64,000 bases of DNA, taken from the NCBI GenBank assembly GCA_905220665.1, contig CAJNAR010000173.1:124001-188000 (forward strand), read 5' to 3'. The position numbers were made by a program, and so were the translations under genes. This DNA comes from Albugo candida. Its lineage: Eukaryota > Oomycota > Peronosporomycetes > Albuginales > Albuginaceae. Each line of letters starts with the position of its first letter. Positions within the stretch are counted from its first letter, which is position 1. Below the pieces are notes generated by a model. It searched no databases. It worked only from the letters and a program-made list of their open reading frames with translations, and was not told the origin of the DNA. Of this stretch, positions 11,190-23,038 are shown one piece after another.

Positions 11190-11957
11190 ATGCGAAATCG
11201 AACATTGATTCATCTATTAATTTTGCTTGGGGCTAGTGGGTCATTTCCATTCCAAATCTTCGTCTTTTCTGATGCGTATCATACAAGTTCAACGATGCAT
11301 GCAGAGCGTTTACTATCAGATCGTAATGACACCGATTATACTCTGCAAAGCTTTCGGTGGTCACCGACCTCAAACGCATCTTCAGCATTGAATAACGAAA
11401 CAGCGGGCTCTTATGTGTCACGTGTCACGCAACACAAAAAAGCCCCACCGTCAACCAGTCATGAAAGCATTGATAATGGAACAAACTCGATGGGTATACA
11501 AGCAATCGTAGGACTTATCATCGCTTCTCTTGGACTCACGGTTATCATCGGATTGATATGGCGACACAAACGAAAGGCGCTCGTTTCAAGCAGACTACTA
11601 AGCGTGGGATCCAAGCCCTTTGTTGACGAACTCGATATAGAATTCCTTGATCCACAGCCATTACGTAGGCACTCGATCGACGAAAATCAGATCCCAACAT
11701 TATCGTTAGCAAGTACAAGTTGCCGTGAAAACAACTCGATATCTACAATAACAATCGACATGCAGGATTCCGTATGGGAAAAAGGACCGTTCCAGGAGAT
11801 TGTGGTTTCGAATTCTGCACATGATGAAACCAAAGCGGATTCAAGAAAACGTTTACACTCCCCGTCAAGTTCAGTCGGGAGTGGTGTGAATGTGTCATTT
11901 TTGCAGAGAATAAAGCCTAAAGGCTGCCATAGATCGGTGCAGGAGGTCGCATTATGA
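11190..11957 (+). CDS. Type I single-pass membrane protein, unknown family
   Basis: 255 aa from the ATG at 11190. A hydrophobic start (LIHLLILLGASGSFPFQIFVF) is a likely signal peptide or anchor. An ectodomain of about 100 residues follows with several N-glycosylation sequons (NDT, NAS, NET, NGT). Then comes a clear transmembrane helix (about residues 104-128, IQAIVGLIIASLGLTVIIGL) with the stop-transfer cluster RHKRK, and a Ser-rich cytoplasmic tail of about 125 residues. No enzymatic domain was recognised. It precedes the focadhesin-like gene by 48 bp on the same strand. The modest ectodomain and long phosphorylatable tail suggest an adaptor or receptor-like role, which is inference. Confidence 0.65.
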   Translation: MRNRTLIHLLILLGASGSFPFQIFVFSDAYHTSSTMHAERLLSDRNDTDYTLQSFRWSPTSNASSALNNETAGSYVSRVTQHKKAPPSTSHESIDNGTNSMGIQAIVGLIIASLGLTVIIGLIWRHKRKALVSSRLLSVGSKPFVDELDIEFLDPQPLRRHSIDENQIPTLSLASTSCRENNSISTITIDMQDSVWEKGPFQEIVVSNSAHDETKADSRKRLHSPSSSVGSGVNVSFLQRIKPKGCHRSVQEVAL

Positions 11958-12005
11958 CAGACGCGTAATTAGAGGAATACATTAAACTAGTCAAATTGTC
12001 CATTT

Positions 12006-15000
12006 ATGTGCAATCGTTACGGCGTCATGCAATTATTACGTCAGCTTAAAGAATTTGTCAACCGTGAAGGCACTAAGGCACGCGAAGACACTACTTCTAT
12101 TTTACAGTCGACGGTAATAAAAAAGATTGCCGATTCTTTGATCGAATCGAACTCGCTGGAGGACACTCAGAAACTGTTTTTTGGTGCGTTTGAGTCATGC
12201 ACTAAGTACGACTGATGGGTTCAATTCATTGTGTAGGAACGGAAGCGTTACTGAAAGAGTCACTGAACGATGCAGCAAACTCGATCTTACTATCTCTTCT
12301 CAAACAGATCATTTCGGTCTGTACGCAATCGACAATCTCCTTCTTAGCATCAGAATTTTTGCAAAGTGCTCTGCATTCGGCAGATGCCGACTCGATCGTG
12401 GTGGTGTACGCATCTAATAGTGCGGTGTTTCCCGGTTTCATGAAAGCAATATGTTTCAATGTTTATTGCAGCGAAACTATTTCTCCAGTGTTGGAGACTC
12501 TCTTGCCTTTTTTCAGATGCGTTTTCATGAAAGCAACCAATACGAATGTAGACCATCAGCTCTCTGCTCTTGATTGGGTCACTCGCATTGGTTGGATCTA
12601 TCACTCAAAAAGGCAAAATAACACGACGCTGAGTGTAACCGTAACCGTTTTGGAGCTACTGATCAATTCGGTTGCCATCCTCAATATCAGCTATACGTCC
12701 TTGTATACAATCGCTTTGCTAGCAAATGTCGTTGAGCTGAATTTTGCGTTATCAAATGCAAATCTCACTCATAAGCTAGTGGAGACACTCATTCAGTGTG
12801 TTTTATTGACTACTCAAAGAGGAAATCGCATGCAGTTGAGTGACATTTTGGTATGGCTGAAACCTCTTCAACAAATATTGCGTGATTTTTCGGTTCTCCA
12901 AGCGTTTCCGTCACTGCTGCATGCATTGGGGTACCTATTGATGGAAAATGAAGGCTTTCCAGCCGAGCAATGTATCATCCTTCAGATCCTGGAGCAGCTG
13001 ATACTCACTCAAAATGATTGTGAGGAAAGAGGATGGGAGTATATCTCGCTCAATACTCTGATCATGCCTCTCTTATGCTCGGTGCAAGATCCCAAGAGCT
13101 CCAAGCTATTACAATCAGTACTACGAATATCACATGCACTTCAATCGAAAAGTGTCAAAAGACGATCGATAAACGCGGCACATATGGACATTCATGTTCC
13201 TCAGGCACTCGATATCGTAACGCACTTGGTTAGTTTTCAGCGTGTCGCATCAGACGAACGTCTCTGTGTAAAATGGATCCAGACTGCAAATACTTTTCAT
13301 TCCAATCGTCTGGGGCAATTTTTCTTACTCAGTTTATTGTTTGATTCTCGCAAAGCGATACAAAATCAATTGAGGAACACGCTCAAGATTTTGAGTCAAC
13401 AAACTCCTCAACCTAAAGAAGTCGCTGAAGACGTGAAAAAGCGCGAGAGAAAGAAGTGGATCGTGCGACTCGTGAAGATGCTGACGCTCTACATATCTTG
13501 GTACGGAAATAATACAGAAGGGAATGACGTAGAATCAAGTCAACTTCTCGTTGATGCAATGTATTTGATGGCAGCCTGCAGTACAAAGGCAAACGAGTCT
13601 ACTCGCATTTTCATTCGGATGATTGAAAGTATGGAGAAAAACTACAAGCTTTGTCCATTAGCCTTACGGCTGCTCTGCACAGCCTGGAAAAATGATTCTC
13701 GGCTATATCCTCAGCTGGAAGCTGCACTTTGCAAACCTCGGAGTCAAGAGTTTGACGGAGAGAAGTATGAAGATGGAAGTCCCGAGATGGAAATTGTACA
13801 AATGGCGTCAATCTTGTCAATCTGCCAGTGTGATCCTGAACGTGGTCTGGATTTTGTAGCCAGGCTTCAGACAAGTCTCTCGCATCCGGTCGTTCCAGTG
13901 GTTTGTTTGGCGATCGATTCCATCGCTGCGCTCTGTAAGAATGATTGCATGGATTTTTTCACAGCATTTAAAGCTGTGGAATCGAAAATTCGTCGCAAGA
14001 AGACGATTATCGACATTCAGGATTCGCGATTTCAGCTATCGATCATCGACTTTTACTTGTTGGCTCATCTGCACGATATCGATAGCACACAAATAGTTGA
14101 CGATGATGTTTTTCAGAAGCAGCGGAAACAGCTTCTCAATAGTCTTTGGGAGCATGCGATTAATACAAAAGAAGTTGACAGTGGTCAATCTGTCCTCTCA
14201 GAGGACATACGGTCAGCCGCGTGGCATGCAATCCGCTTGCTTCCGTCTGCCTACTTGACGCATGTAGGCGTTGACCGACACTCTGACCTATCGTCGCTGT
14301 TCCAGCACGCTGTGCTTGCTATTCAACAACCTCATGATCATGAAAGTCGCGATCATGTAGCGGAGATTATGAGTCGCTTTATGGTGACAGAATGTAAGGC
14401 TCTGATCAATGCCCAAGCACACGACATTCACGAATGTATATCCTCACCTCTCAATCAGCGTTCAGATTTGTATCACACTAGAATCTCAACTATGAAATCC
14501 AAAGAAGTCATGCGGTCGATCGCAAAATTGGCTCAAATACCAACTTTGTCAACATCTTTTTTATGCCCTCTACCTCCGATCAACCCGCTCGAGCAAATTG
14601 ACTCAACTCGCAGGAATAAACAGCTTCGTGTGCTTGGTCAACATCTCGATGATGTTCTGGCCGGGATCCAGATTTATCTGCGTAATGAGCCATCATTGCT
14701 AGGAATACAATCGGATACTATGAATCCCGAAGCAGATTGTATTTACATTCTACTGCTTACGCTTTGGCTGAGGAACTGGCATGATTATTTTCGAGTCTAC
14801 GTGCATGATGCATGGACAATTGCACAGCTTCAAAAGTGCCCGACAAAGTTTGTGGACACTATTCTAAAGCTTGTGGACGAATGGACGGAAGAGCAATCCT
14901 CTGTCGAATGTCCTCTACACTTCTGGCTAGCGATCTCGAGTGTGCTCAATGAAAGCGTGAAGGTGCACTATGATACGCTCATCACAAAATGGTCGGAAAT

Positions 15001-17437
15001 TCTGCTTTTTTTCCTAGAAAAGCTTGAGATTCTGGTCGATCCGAAATCGACTGGAAATCCAAAACAGAATGAGCAGCTGGTGATGCTTTTGGTATCGATA
15101 TATCACCATATCACCTGGGTACGCATCGACAATGATCTTGCTTCAAGACTGTCGATCGTTCTGACGCAGGTCAAGTCGAAAGAGTCGAACAATAGGAATC
15201 TGAGAGAGTACATCATTTCCATTGTGCTTTTGACGCAAGCACACTTACTCACGGTAGTCGACAATTCAAATGTATGGGTCACTGAAATCAAAGACGCTGT
15301 ATCATCAAATCTGTCAAATATCGCTGCGACACTACCGTCAAATGCATCGCACACATTGAAATTGCAAGAGCAAGTGTTTCATATTTTCAATTCGCAAAAG
15401 ATAGAACCTGTGCCTGTGGAGAACTCGAGTGTGTTGGTTGCATGGGCTTCCTGCACCGCATTGATGACACTATTGCCGGGACTCTTATCGTGTGTCGAAT
15501 TGATCACAGAATTGGACGAATGGCTTGTGACTTATCAGCAGGTTTCTGACAATAATACGCTTAAGGATCTCGTTTTTTGTGTGCGTGGTACAATCTTATC
15601 GAGAGGCTTACGCTCCAATATGGTCAATTTGCAATGCATCCAAAAGTATCTAAAGACCTGGAAAATGAAATTGGAGAACGCATTCAGTCAAAATACGTTC
15701 AGCGCCATGTATTTGCCGAATCTCATTGCTTCGTATCCGTCAATGTTCATTCGAGATCAATTCGATGAAATTTGGCTAAAGAAAACGTTTTTCACCGCTT
15801 TAGAGAATGAAAACGTACGAGTGGATCAGCGTATCGCAGCTATGATTGGACTATGTAATCTGCTTCACCTTTGTGTTGGTGATACTAACGCTTACGCATC
15901 CAAGAATTTGGTTACTCTCGATCAATTTTCCGTCATCAAGATTGTCGATGCATTGATGGTCAAGCACCAGTCTTGCGAGCTCGCTACAGCATGCGCTTTA
16001 CTAGCTCAAAGTCTTCTTCTCGCAGAGCATCCGATTATGATCCCCCGCTCCAAAGACCAATTCAATCAGCAGCTTGCCCAAATGACGGGCAAAGCTCCCA
16101 TTCTCTGCTCAAATTTGAGATTTTTATATGATGCGTTTCGACACGAAATCGAATCGGAGGAAATGTCTGCGTGTCGGTATACATCAATGAAGACGATTGT
16201 GTACTCTATTTGTGTGGTCACACGTGACAGTAAAACACAGTGTGCGTTTCCGGTCGTGGAAATAAACCAATTGCTGCATTTATTTTGGAAATTGTATGGC
16301 TGTAGTAAGACATTGAAATACGTTTGCTCTGAGCGACTTGAATTAGCAGCAAGTATCGTACGATTGGCATTCACAATCTGCTCGTGTAATGATTGGATCA
16401 TTCACGAGTTCTTTCAAGAAAAGTCGAGCATTGACCGGTTACCAGAAGCTGTGAAAGTGGAGCTTATCCGAGGGTTTACGGAATTGAAAATAGTGAAGGA
16501 TATAACGAAGAATTCACATTACGAGTTCAAGTTTGCTTGCCTGCTTCGACTTACAAAGTTGGCTCTGATGGAGTCCCCAGAGGAGCATCTCCCACCTTTC
16601 TATTGGATGCTTATGCTCACAGCGCTTACAGAGAGGGCGGAAGGTGATGATAAAGCGATGGTTAAGAATGCGATCGAGGTCGCAAGTGAGAGCAATTTGT
16701 TAGCGAGGCTTTTCCGGCAAAACGACCAGTTTGCATGCGAGCAGAACGTGGTGCGTTTTGTGGATGATGTTCTACTTCGAGTGTGTGACAAGAGGGATGT
16801 GCTGGATGAGGATTTCGTCATACTGATCGAAACCAAAGCGATCTTATGGATCTCAGACGTACGACTCGGTGTGAACTTGTTGCATCTGTTTTTAAGTACG
16901 TTTTTGAGAGGTCTCGACGAAGAGAAGCTTGCGTTTGCAGCAAAATGGAGCATTCCCGACTTGGAAATAAAGTGTCCTTATCTACTCAAAATAATTTTGG
17001 ATTGGATATATGCAACAGTCAAGGCGCATAAAGGTACAAAGGAATGCTCTCTCGGGCTTAACGTGTACCAGGTTTTGAATTTGACTCAGACACAACACCA
17101 AAAAGGGGATGCATGGATGATGCATCTGCTCGATGTGGTAAATTCATTTCCGTGCGTGATGTCTATAGACGTCCGACATGTGCATATACAGCTTATTTAT
17201 CAACTTGCGTGCCTCGGTCAGAAAGTATCTGAAAGTCAATTGGATGTATGGAACATCCCGATTTTATCACAACCAATGTGCTCGAATGACAACCACCGGG
17301 CATTTGTATACTTTTTGCTGAGTGGTTTGCGGTATACGGGTTCTGATTGCTCCGAGTCGGTTTGCAACTCAATTTTTGAAATTACGAATTATAAAAATGT
17401 ACGACTCTTGCAGCGTAAACTAATGAAAACTGGTTGA
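12006..17437 (+). CDS. FOCAD: Focadhesin-like giant HEAT/ARM-repeat protein
   Basis: Two exons (12006-12183 and 12237-17437; 53-nt intron, phase 1) give 1792 aa, close to the ~1800 aa of animal focadhesin. The sequence is almost all amphipathic alpha-helices in HEAT-like order. The central part (about 13880-14280) carries the pattern typical of the DUF3730 region of focadhesin: a helix with VVCLAIDSIAALCK followed by a block ending in LLNSLWEHAIN and AAWHAIRLLPSAYL. In animals focadhesin stabilises the SKI complex and has been linked to focal adhesions; in a protist the cytoplasmic RNA-decay role is the more plausible one. No transmembrane segment. Family assignment rests on recalled sequence pattern and length. 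Confidence 0.72.
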
Positions 17438-18440
17438 AGCCGGGCCATTCGCATTTGTGCAAACCTCATTTCTCAGCGTTCGTATTGCTCTACGAACTAA
17501 TCACTTGGATGGAAAAGTTGTCAGTAAGTGATGTACACGAGTCAGACAACCACTCACTCCGCTCTTTGAATGTGGGAAGCACATCGCTATCATACAGAAA
17601 GCAATGCATGTATCTGTGCACCTATCACGAAGCGTAACTGCTCGCTGGTGAAGCTTTAAAATCGTCCACGTTACGGTGACAAATCCGGTTGGCAAACAAA
17701 GCTTTGAGGGCTGATTTCAATACAAATGGTTTGCGAAGCTGTTGATTGTAGAGCATATGTGATTTTTCATACAATCGTAATGCTGCGCATTCGCTGGTAG
17801 AGCATAATGTTACCCGCAGTGGTATACCCGTATAAGATGCTGCTCTAGATGCATCCGATCCTGTATACCTTCTCATAATTACGAGTATCACGCCTTCAAT
17901 CCACTGCGGAACTTTCGATCGTTTCCCCTCGTATCTAGTCGCTAAAGTGAATCGCGCTCCTTGGTCTCGACTTCCGTATGGCACAAAAGTTCGACTGCGA
18001 TAAGGCGTACTGAGTAATCATTCATAGCATCTTATCGCATCTTCAAGTGAGCTTGCATGTTTGCACTAGTAGGACATTTGAGCCCAACTTGGCCGAGTCC
18101 ATCTATCTGAACAGGTTGCCATCTCCACGTCTGCGTCGTCATATCTCTCGCTTGATACCCTCAATCCATTTGATGTAAATAGAGCTGATGGTTGAGAGCA
18201 AAGATCCGGTGCTCTCGTCGTTGAAGTGCGCGTTGGAGATCGTAAATACTTCAATCATCGCATACTTCCTCAGCTCAAAGCCGTGCGGATAGATTGATGG
18301 TCGGATCCGTCAACATCAACCTTTATTCTCGAGCAATGCGCAATATTCCACCGCGATTTCGGATATATTTCTGTCGCTTTCAAAGGGACCGATTGCTCCA
18401 TGTGATTATAAAATTTATGATGCAATAAAAAGCAGGCGCT
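17438..18440 (-). pseudogene. Possible decayed or multi-exon gene, unrecognised
   Basis: On the minus strand several frames read like real protein but do not join cleanly: a fragment at about 18400-18320 (HGAIGPFESDRNISE), one at about 18280-18170 (ELRKYAMIEVFTISN), a short one near 18115-18045, and a longer one from about 18000 to 17637 (119 codons, no ATG at its start). Stops and unclear splice sites separate them. Either it is a degraded gene or I failed to find the introns. No family recognised. There is nothing convincing on the plus strand. Confidence 0.3.
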
Positions 18441-18886
18441 CTTATGAACCGAAAAATAAACTCCTTTGAAGGGCAAGCCTATCTATATAATTGCTATGAC
18501 CATATTACAGGGCGGGTGGATGTGCTGCTCGGGCTCGGCGCAGCGAACGCTTTGCATGTATTTCAACCAATTAAACCGATTGGTCGCTATTGGTTTGCGT
18601 GTATTGTGCTATTTTGTAGATTTCGATATTGGAGTACTCAACATGGAGTAGAATTACTGCTAGCTTGACTATTTATGTAAATGCATAGGAGCATCAGTCA
18701 CATATGAAGGACGTGTCACCTAGAATGACTACAATCGCAATAATCTAAGGCTAGTAGCCTTACAATGTAAGATATAAGAATGAGCCGATACCTCAGAGCA
18801 TTCTAAAATAAATAACTACCGGAATAGTACACTTGACTTATATTTATTACACTTAATTACTGCAACCAAGGAGAGCTAATTGCATG

Positions 18887-19178
18887 ATGACGTAATAAAA
18901 TCATCAAATTCGGGACTTCGCAGTATCCATAATGACGTAATGAGGTCATCAAAACCCAGCACTTTTGCATTCTATCCATAATGACGAAATGAGGTCATGG
19001 ACACATGCGTCGGGTGCTGGTTTCCAGTTGCATACGACGTCCTACTAGCTCTGCTGACTGTCGACTTAATTTTGCATCCGATCCAATTGCATTTGCAGTA
19101 TGTGATTGTTGTACTCGCTGTTCTTGAGCTTCAATTCCACCATGTGTATATGCATCTTCAATGACGGAATGAGGTCAT
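18887..19178. repeat. Four imperfect 18-bp palindromes, ATGACG(T/A/G)AAT..GTCAT
   Basis: Copies at 18887-18904, 18932-18949, 18981-18998 and 19161-19178. Each is flanked by TGAC and GTCA (or ATCA), and the first three are spaced 45 and 49 bp within a degenerate tandem unit that also repeats TATCCATA. The last copy lies inside the 3' coding end of the coiled-coil gene. The shape resembles CRE/AP-1-type half sites, but a role as protein-binding sites is only a guess; degenerate minisatellite is the plain reading. Confidence 0.6.
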
Positions 19179-20280
19179 TTTCCGAGTGCACTTGATGCAC
19201 ATGGACTGCCTCTCCTTGAGCGCAATTAGTATATCCATCTTCTTCATATTCCATTGAACGCATCATTCTTTCATCAATATCAGTTTTGATACTTCCCAAA
19301 TGATTGAGCTCATTCTCCATAAACGCTTTGAAATCTTCAAGCATTGCACGTGACTCCACCACCTCCGCTTTGAGCTTCAAATTAGCTTGCTCTAGTTGCT
19401 TCATCTTTGATTCGTCGCATTGATGTTGCTTTTGGTAAAGAAGCTCGGTCGAAATACGATCCGTTTGTTCATCCGTCAGTTCTGAGGTCTTCAAATCACC
19501 TTCGCGCTTGAGCTCGATAATTTGTTTCTGCTGATGCTCCATGAGAACTTTGAACTCCTCCAGCGTCGCCTTGGATCTTGCCAACTCTTGCTTTAGTATT
19601 GTGTGTCCTTCCAATAGCTCGTTCAGGTTGTAACCATCCTCTCTGTGTGTCTTTAAAGCATGGTCGAGCTTGCGTTGACAAATAGCATTGCTTTTACGGC
19701 TAACTTCCAGCTGCTTTTTCAGTTCTTGCGCATCCGCTTTAAGTAGACCGATTTGCTCTTTAGCGCTTTCAAGTTGGTTCGTCTTGACCTCCAGGGAGCG
19801 CGATAACTGTACGTTCTGTTTCTTGAGCTGCGCTACCTCCCTAAGTCGCGGTTGGGCTTCGGATGGAGTTGCCGGCATGACTGGAGTTCGTGTCGCTGAC
19901 GTCACTCTTGTTTCGGGGACCGCTGCCGGACGCGCAACCGCATCTGCACGCATTGCAGGGCGATTGATGCGAGTCGCTGTTGGGGTTGCTCGCGGGGTTG
20001 AGGCTACTCGTCGTGTCGAAGTCAGCCGCGGCGCGTTTGTACTGCCGACGCGGGTCACATTGGTCGCTGCTTCATGTCGCCTTGGGCTAATTTGGGACGG
20101 CGTTGGTGGCGTCACGGGCTGTCGTGTTGGACGCCTTGAGGTTTGTGGTGGCGTAGACGCCTCTGTTGGTTGTGGACGCAATACGTATCCACCGCCGACA
20201 CGCTTCATGGTTGCTGGTGCCGCACTACGGTTTGGTCCATTTCTGGTAACATTTGCGGTCGCCTTTCTTGTTCGCTGCAT
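19066..20280 (-). CDS. Coiled-coil protein with Thr/Pro/Arg-rich basic N-terminus
   Basis: 404 aa from the ATG at 20280. Residues ~1-145 are basic and low in complexity (many TP, SR, TR and RPA dipeptides), as in microtubule- or nucleic-acid-binding disordered tails. Residues ~145-330 form a heptad-type coiled coil (runs such as LKKQNVQLSRSLEVK), a short linker follows, and the last ~40 residues return to coiled coil. No catalytic domain. The frame stays open upstream to an ATG at 20466, but that extension includes a hydrophobic stretch that looks like non-coding or intronic sequence and I found no in-frame splice, so I chose the internal ATG. The 3' end carries one copy of the palindromic repeat. 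Confidence 0.65.
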   Translation of the reverse strand: MQRTRKATANVTRNGPNRSAAPATMKRVGGGYVLRPQPTEASTPPQTSRRPTRQPVTPPTPSQISPRRHEAATNVTRVGSTNAPRLTSTRRVASTPRATPTATRINRPAMRADAVARPAAVPETRVTSATRTPVMPATPSEAQPRLREVAQLKKQNVQLSRSLEVKTNQLESAKEQIGLLKADAQELKKQLEVSRKSNAICQRKLDHALKTHREDGYNLNELLEGHTILKQELARSKATLEEFKVLMEHQQKQIIELKREGDLKTSELTDEQTDRISTELLYQKQHQCDESKMKQLEQANLKLKAEVVESRAMLEDFKAFMENELNHLGSIKTDIDERMMRSMEYEEDGYTNCAQGEAVHVHQVHSENDLIPSLKMHIHMVELKLKNSEYNNHILQMQLDRMQN

Positions 20281-23038
20281 TTCAAAATGATAGTTATTAT
20301 GTATGAGTATGAAAAAGAACGACACAGATACATATTGACCTGACCTCGCAAGTCTCTTAGCATGCTTCTGCATGCTGATTGGTGACATTGTCGTTGGAAA
20401 AAGGCCGCGCTTGCGACCGATTGAAGTCGGAATTGGACTCGCGATCAGCGGATGACATGAAACCAATGGGTATGTCTCATTTCGTGTGTCTTTTGCAATG
20501 CGTAAGTTGCTACAAAGGACACACAGAATGAGGCGTACGCATTGATTTCATGCAACTCATGCGGTGGAAGCGCTATTATTAGATATGGCGGTAAGGTGTC
20601 CGAAAATAGCGGTAGCGTGAGTATGCGTGCGGTATGACACGGCATCCTATTAGAGGTCCATGATGCATAGTCACTGTATAATAATACGAGATGGATAGTG
20701 TAGATGGGATGTGATAAAAAGCAACATGATATTTAACAAACACGGTTACAAGGCAACAAGATATGTATGCATTATGTATATTGACAAATGTAGTTGCAGT
20801 CTAATATGAATGGCCCTACTTCACGACCTTGATCCATTCGAACAGCATCTTGCCTATACACTTGACCAAGCTTCCACTAGAAGAGTGTACTTGATTGCTC
20901 CAAATACATCGAGACCGCGTTGAGTATCTAAGCAAGTCGCTGTAGTCTGTATGCTGAAAGTACGCTTTACACATATTGTATATACATCATCAACCATGCT
21001 CACAGCTTTTGATACTCTATCGCGATTAGCAGCTTCAAGCGATTGGTCGTGTTTCTATTAAGAACATTTGGCGGTGCAAAATAGCACGTTCTTCTTTCAG
21101 ACTTGCATTGCGAATCCTCTTGGTTTCTTTTCCTCATCGCCTGATACTGATGATGCGGATGGCAAGCAGTATTGACAGAGCTGTGAGAGACGAGCACGGA
21201 TTATGAATGCTGTTGGCAGTCTGACTTAACAAAAGCCTCCACAGACACTCCTGAATTTCCACACAGCGCTATGTCATCGTATCTTTGGAACGCTTCTTGT
21301 TAAGTTCGAGATCACGTTGCGTATAATTGCACGGCAACGTGCTGCGATAACACAATTTTTATATGAGACTAACTAGCCGATATGTGTCGATATATGGCAA
21401 AGTGAAGAACATCACCAGTAGACGTGATTTAGAACAGGGAGCCTGCTTGATAATGTTTCAAATATGTAATTGTAAGCAGAAATGGCCAATTCTTGAGAAT
21501 TTAAAAATGTGCAGCACGTCTATCTTCAAGTGCGGTTCGTAGCAGCCAAATATAACGACAAATAATTGCGTTCCGACGCGCGACGCAGTACATCAAAGAG
21601 AGTGGTGGTCAGCACAATATTAGTAGTGAAGATACCGTTGAGTCAGCGAGATACTGAAGCTCGCAGTAGCAATGAAAATAGCACGTATCTTTGATCATAG
21701 GTATCGATACTAGAGAGAACGAGAATGCTCTTACGTGAAGACCCACACAATATGAGTATGGTTGTCCAAGACACTTTTCCTAGGTTGTGGTGAAGACTAC
21801 GAATGCGCGGAAGAATTCTGTTCTATACAAATCGCAGTCTTTTCATCGAATCATCCACTCACAAGTGACGAAAAAAACGCGCTATGATTGTCATCGGATA
21901 AAGATGTACCATAGATCTCGATCGGTGTACAAAGCGTAATTTCAGCGGAAAGTAGTGATAGGGGTAGCGATCGAAGCATTTGCTTGGAGTAGTTGAGGGT
22001 TACAAATGTGAAACATCAGCTCATATTCTCGAGGTAATCTCAATGTTTTATCCTGCGTTTCCTTAATTTGCCACCGGTTGGCTGAAGATGATCTCGGTTC
22101 GGTTCTCAGAATGAGTGCAGTTAAGTACGTCAAGTAAAATGTTTACTTACACGCCAACTTTTAAGTCTACTTAGATTTTGTATGGGATAAATGGTTGGTT
22201 CACATTCGTGTTATTGGGGAAAACTCCACCCATCGATCATTACATATTTTTCCTCACTATTCAAATTAGCATAATTCCCAAAAACGCGTCAGTTGATTTG
22301 GGAAACCAAATATACCATTTGCGATGATGATTCAAAAGCAATATTTCAGACTAGAGTTTCTGAATTTTTTATGTCGAATATGCATGATTCTGAGCACTTC
22401 AAGGAGAAGGATGAACACCTTTTAACAATACAACCATCTTTCGGGTCTGATCTTAGGAGATGATGGATATTGCAAGGATTAACTGACTCCATTTTGTACG
22501 AATTGGTAGAGCCATTCAACCGCGCTCCCCACTCAGAAGCCAAATGGCTCTGTTGTGCGTCTTTGCTAGATGAAACCCCGATTCACGCTCTCAGTATGCG
22601 ATGCCGCTTGATACGTAGTAGTTTAAGGATAGCTTTTTGCCGCCAAATTTGTAGTAATAAATTCGGGTTAGTAATGACCCGTATAAATTCGCTTGACTAT
22701 CTACCCACACGGTCGAGCACGGTCGAGCACGGTGCTTGTAAACTCGGGTAGAAAAATAAAGATACGTGCACGCTGATGTTTAAAAAGGTAAATGGATTTA
22801 GTAACTCTAATAGTACTTTACAATACGTTGCGACCCGCTCAGAAACAATTCTCGTTCAGAAGTGCGATCAGACGCATTGCACCACAGGACGCAGTATTTT
22901 GCGAGAAAAAGCTTTTGATGTCGCGAAGTAAATCACGCCACAGAACATGTGATATGTACAATTTGATAAAGACCATTCGACTATATACACTTGACACCTG
23001 ACAAAGCGCTAATGTGGCTGCGCAGGTGAACTCACAAT
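20281..23038. other. Gene-poor stretch
   Basis: 2.76 kb in which all frames are short, no splice chain gives a recognisable protein, and no RNA gene is evident. It is AT-rich in places. The only structured element is a small tandem repeat near 22709. It could hold lineage-specific small secreted proteins or non-coding RNA; nothing supports either. Confidence 0.45.
22709..22733. repeat. Short 10-bp tandem repeat (GGTCGAGCAC x2.5)
   Basis: Two perfect GGTCGAGCAC units followed by a partial third. Minor feature, possibly replication slippage. Confidence 0.7.

Noticed and set aside
19688..20290. 200-codon plus-strand frame antisense to the coiled-coil gene
   Set aside because: It mirrors the Thr/Pro/Arg-rich minus-strand coding region; its composition follows from the complement of that low-complexity sequence and no domain is visible.
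20281..20466. N-terminal extension of the coiled-coil protein to 466 aa
   Set aside because: Contains a hydrophobic Phe/Ile-rich run resembling intron or leader sequence, and no splice removes it in frame.
22709..22733. Short tandem repeat as a possible origin or iteron
   Set aside because: Only two and a half units; too little to support a function.
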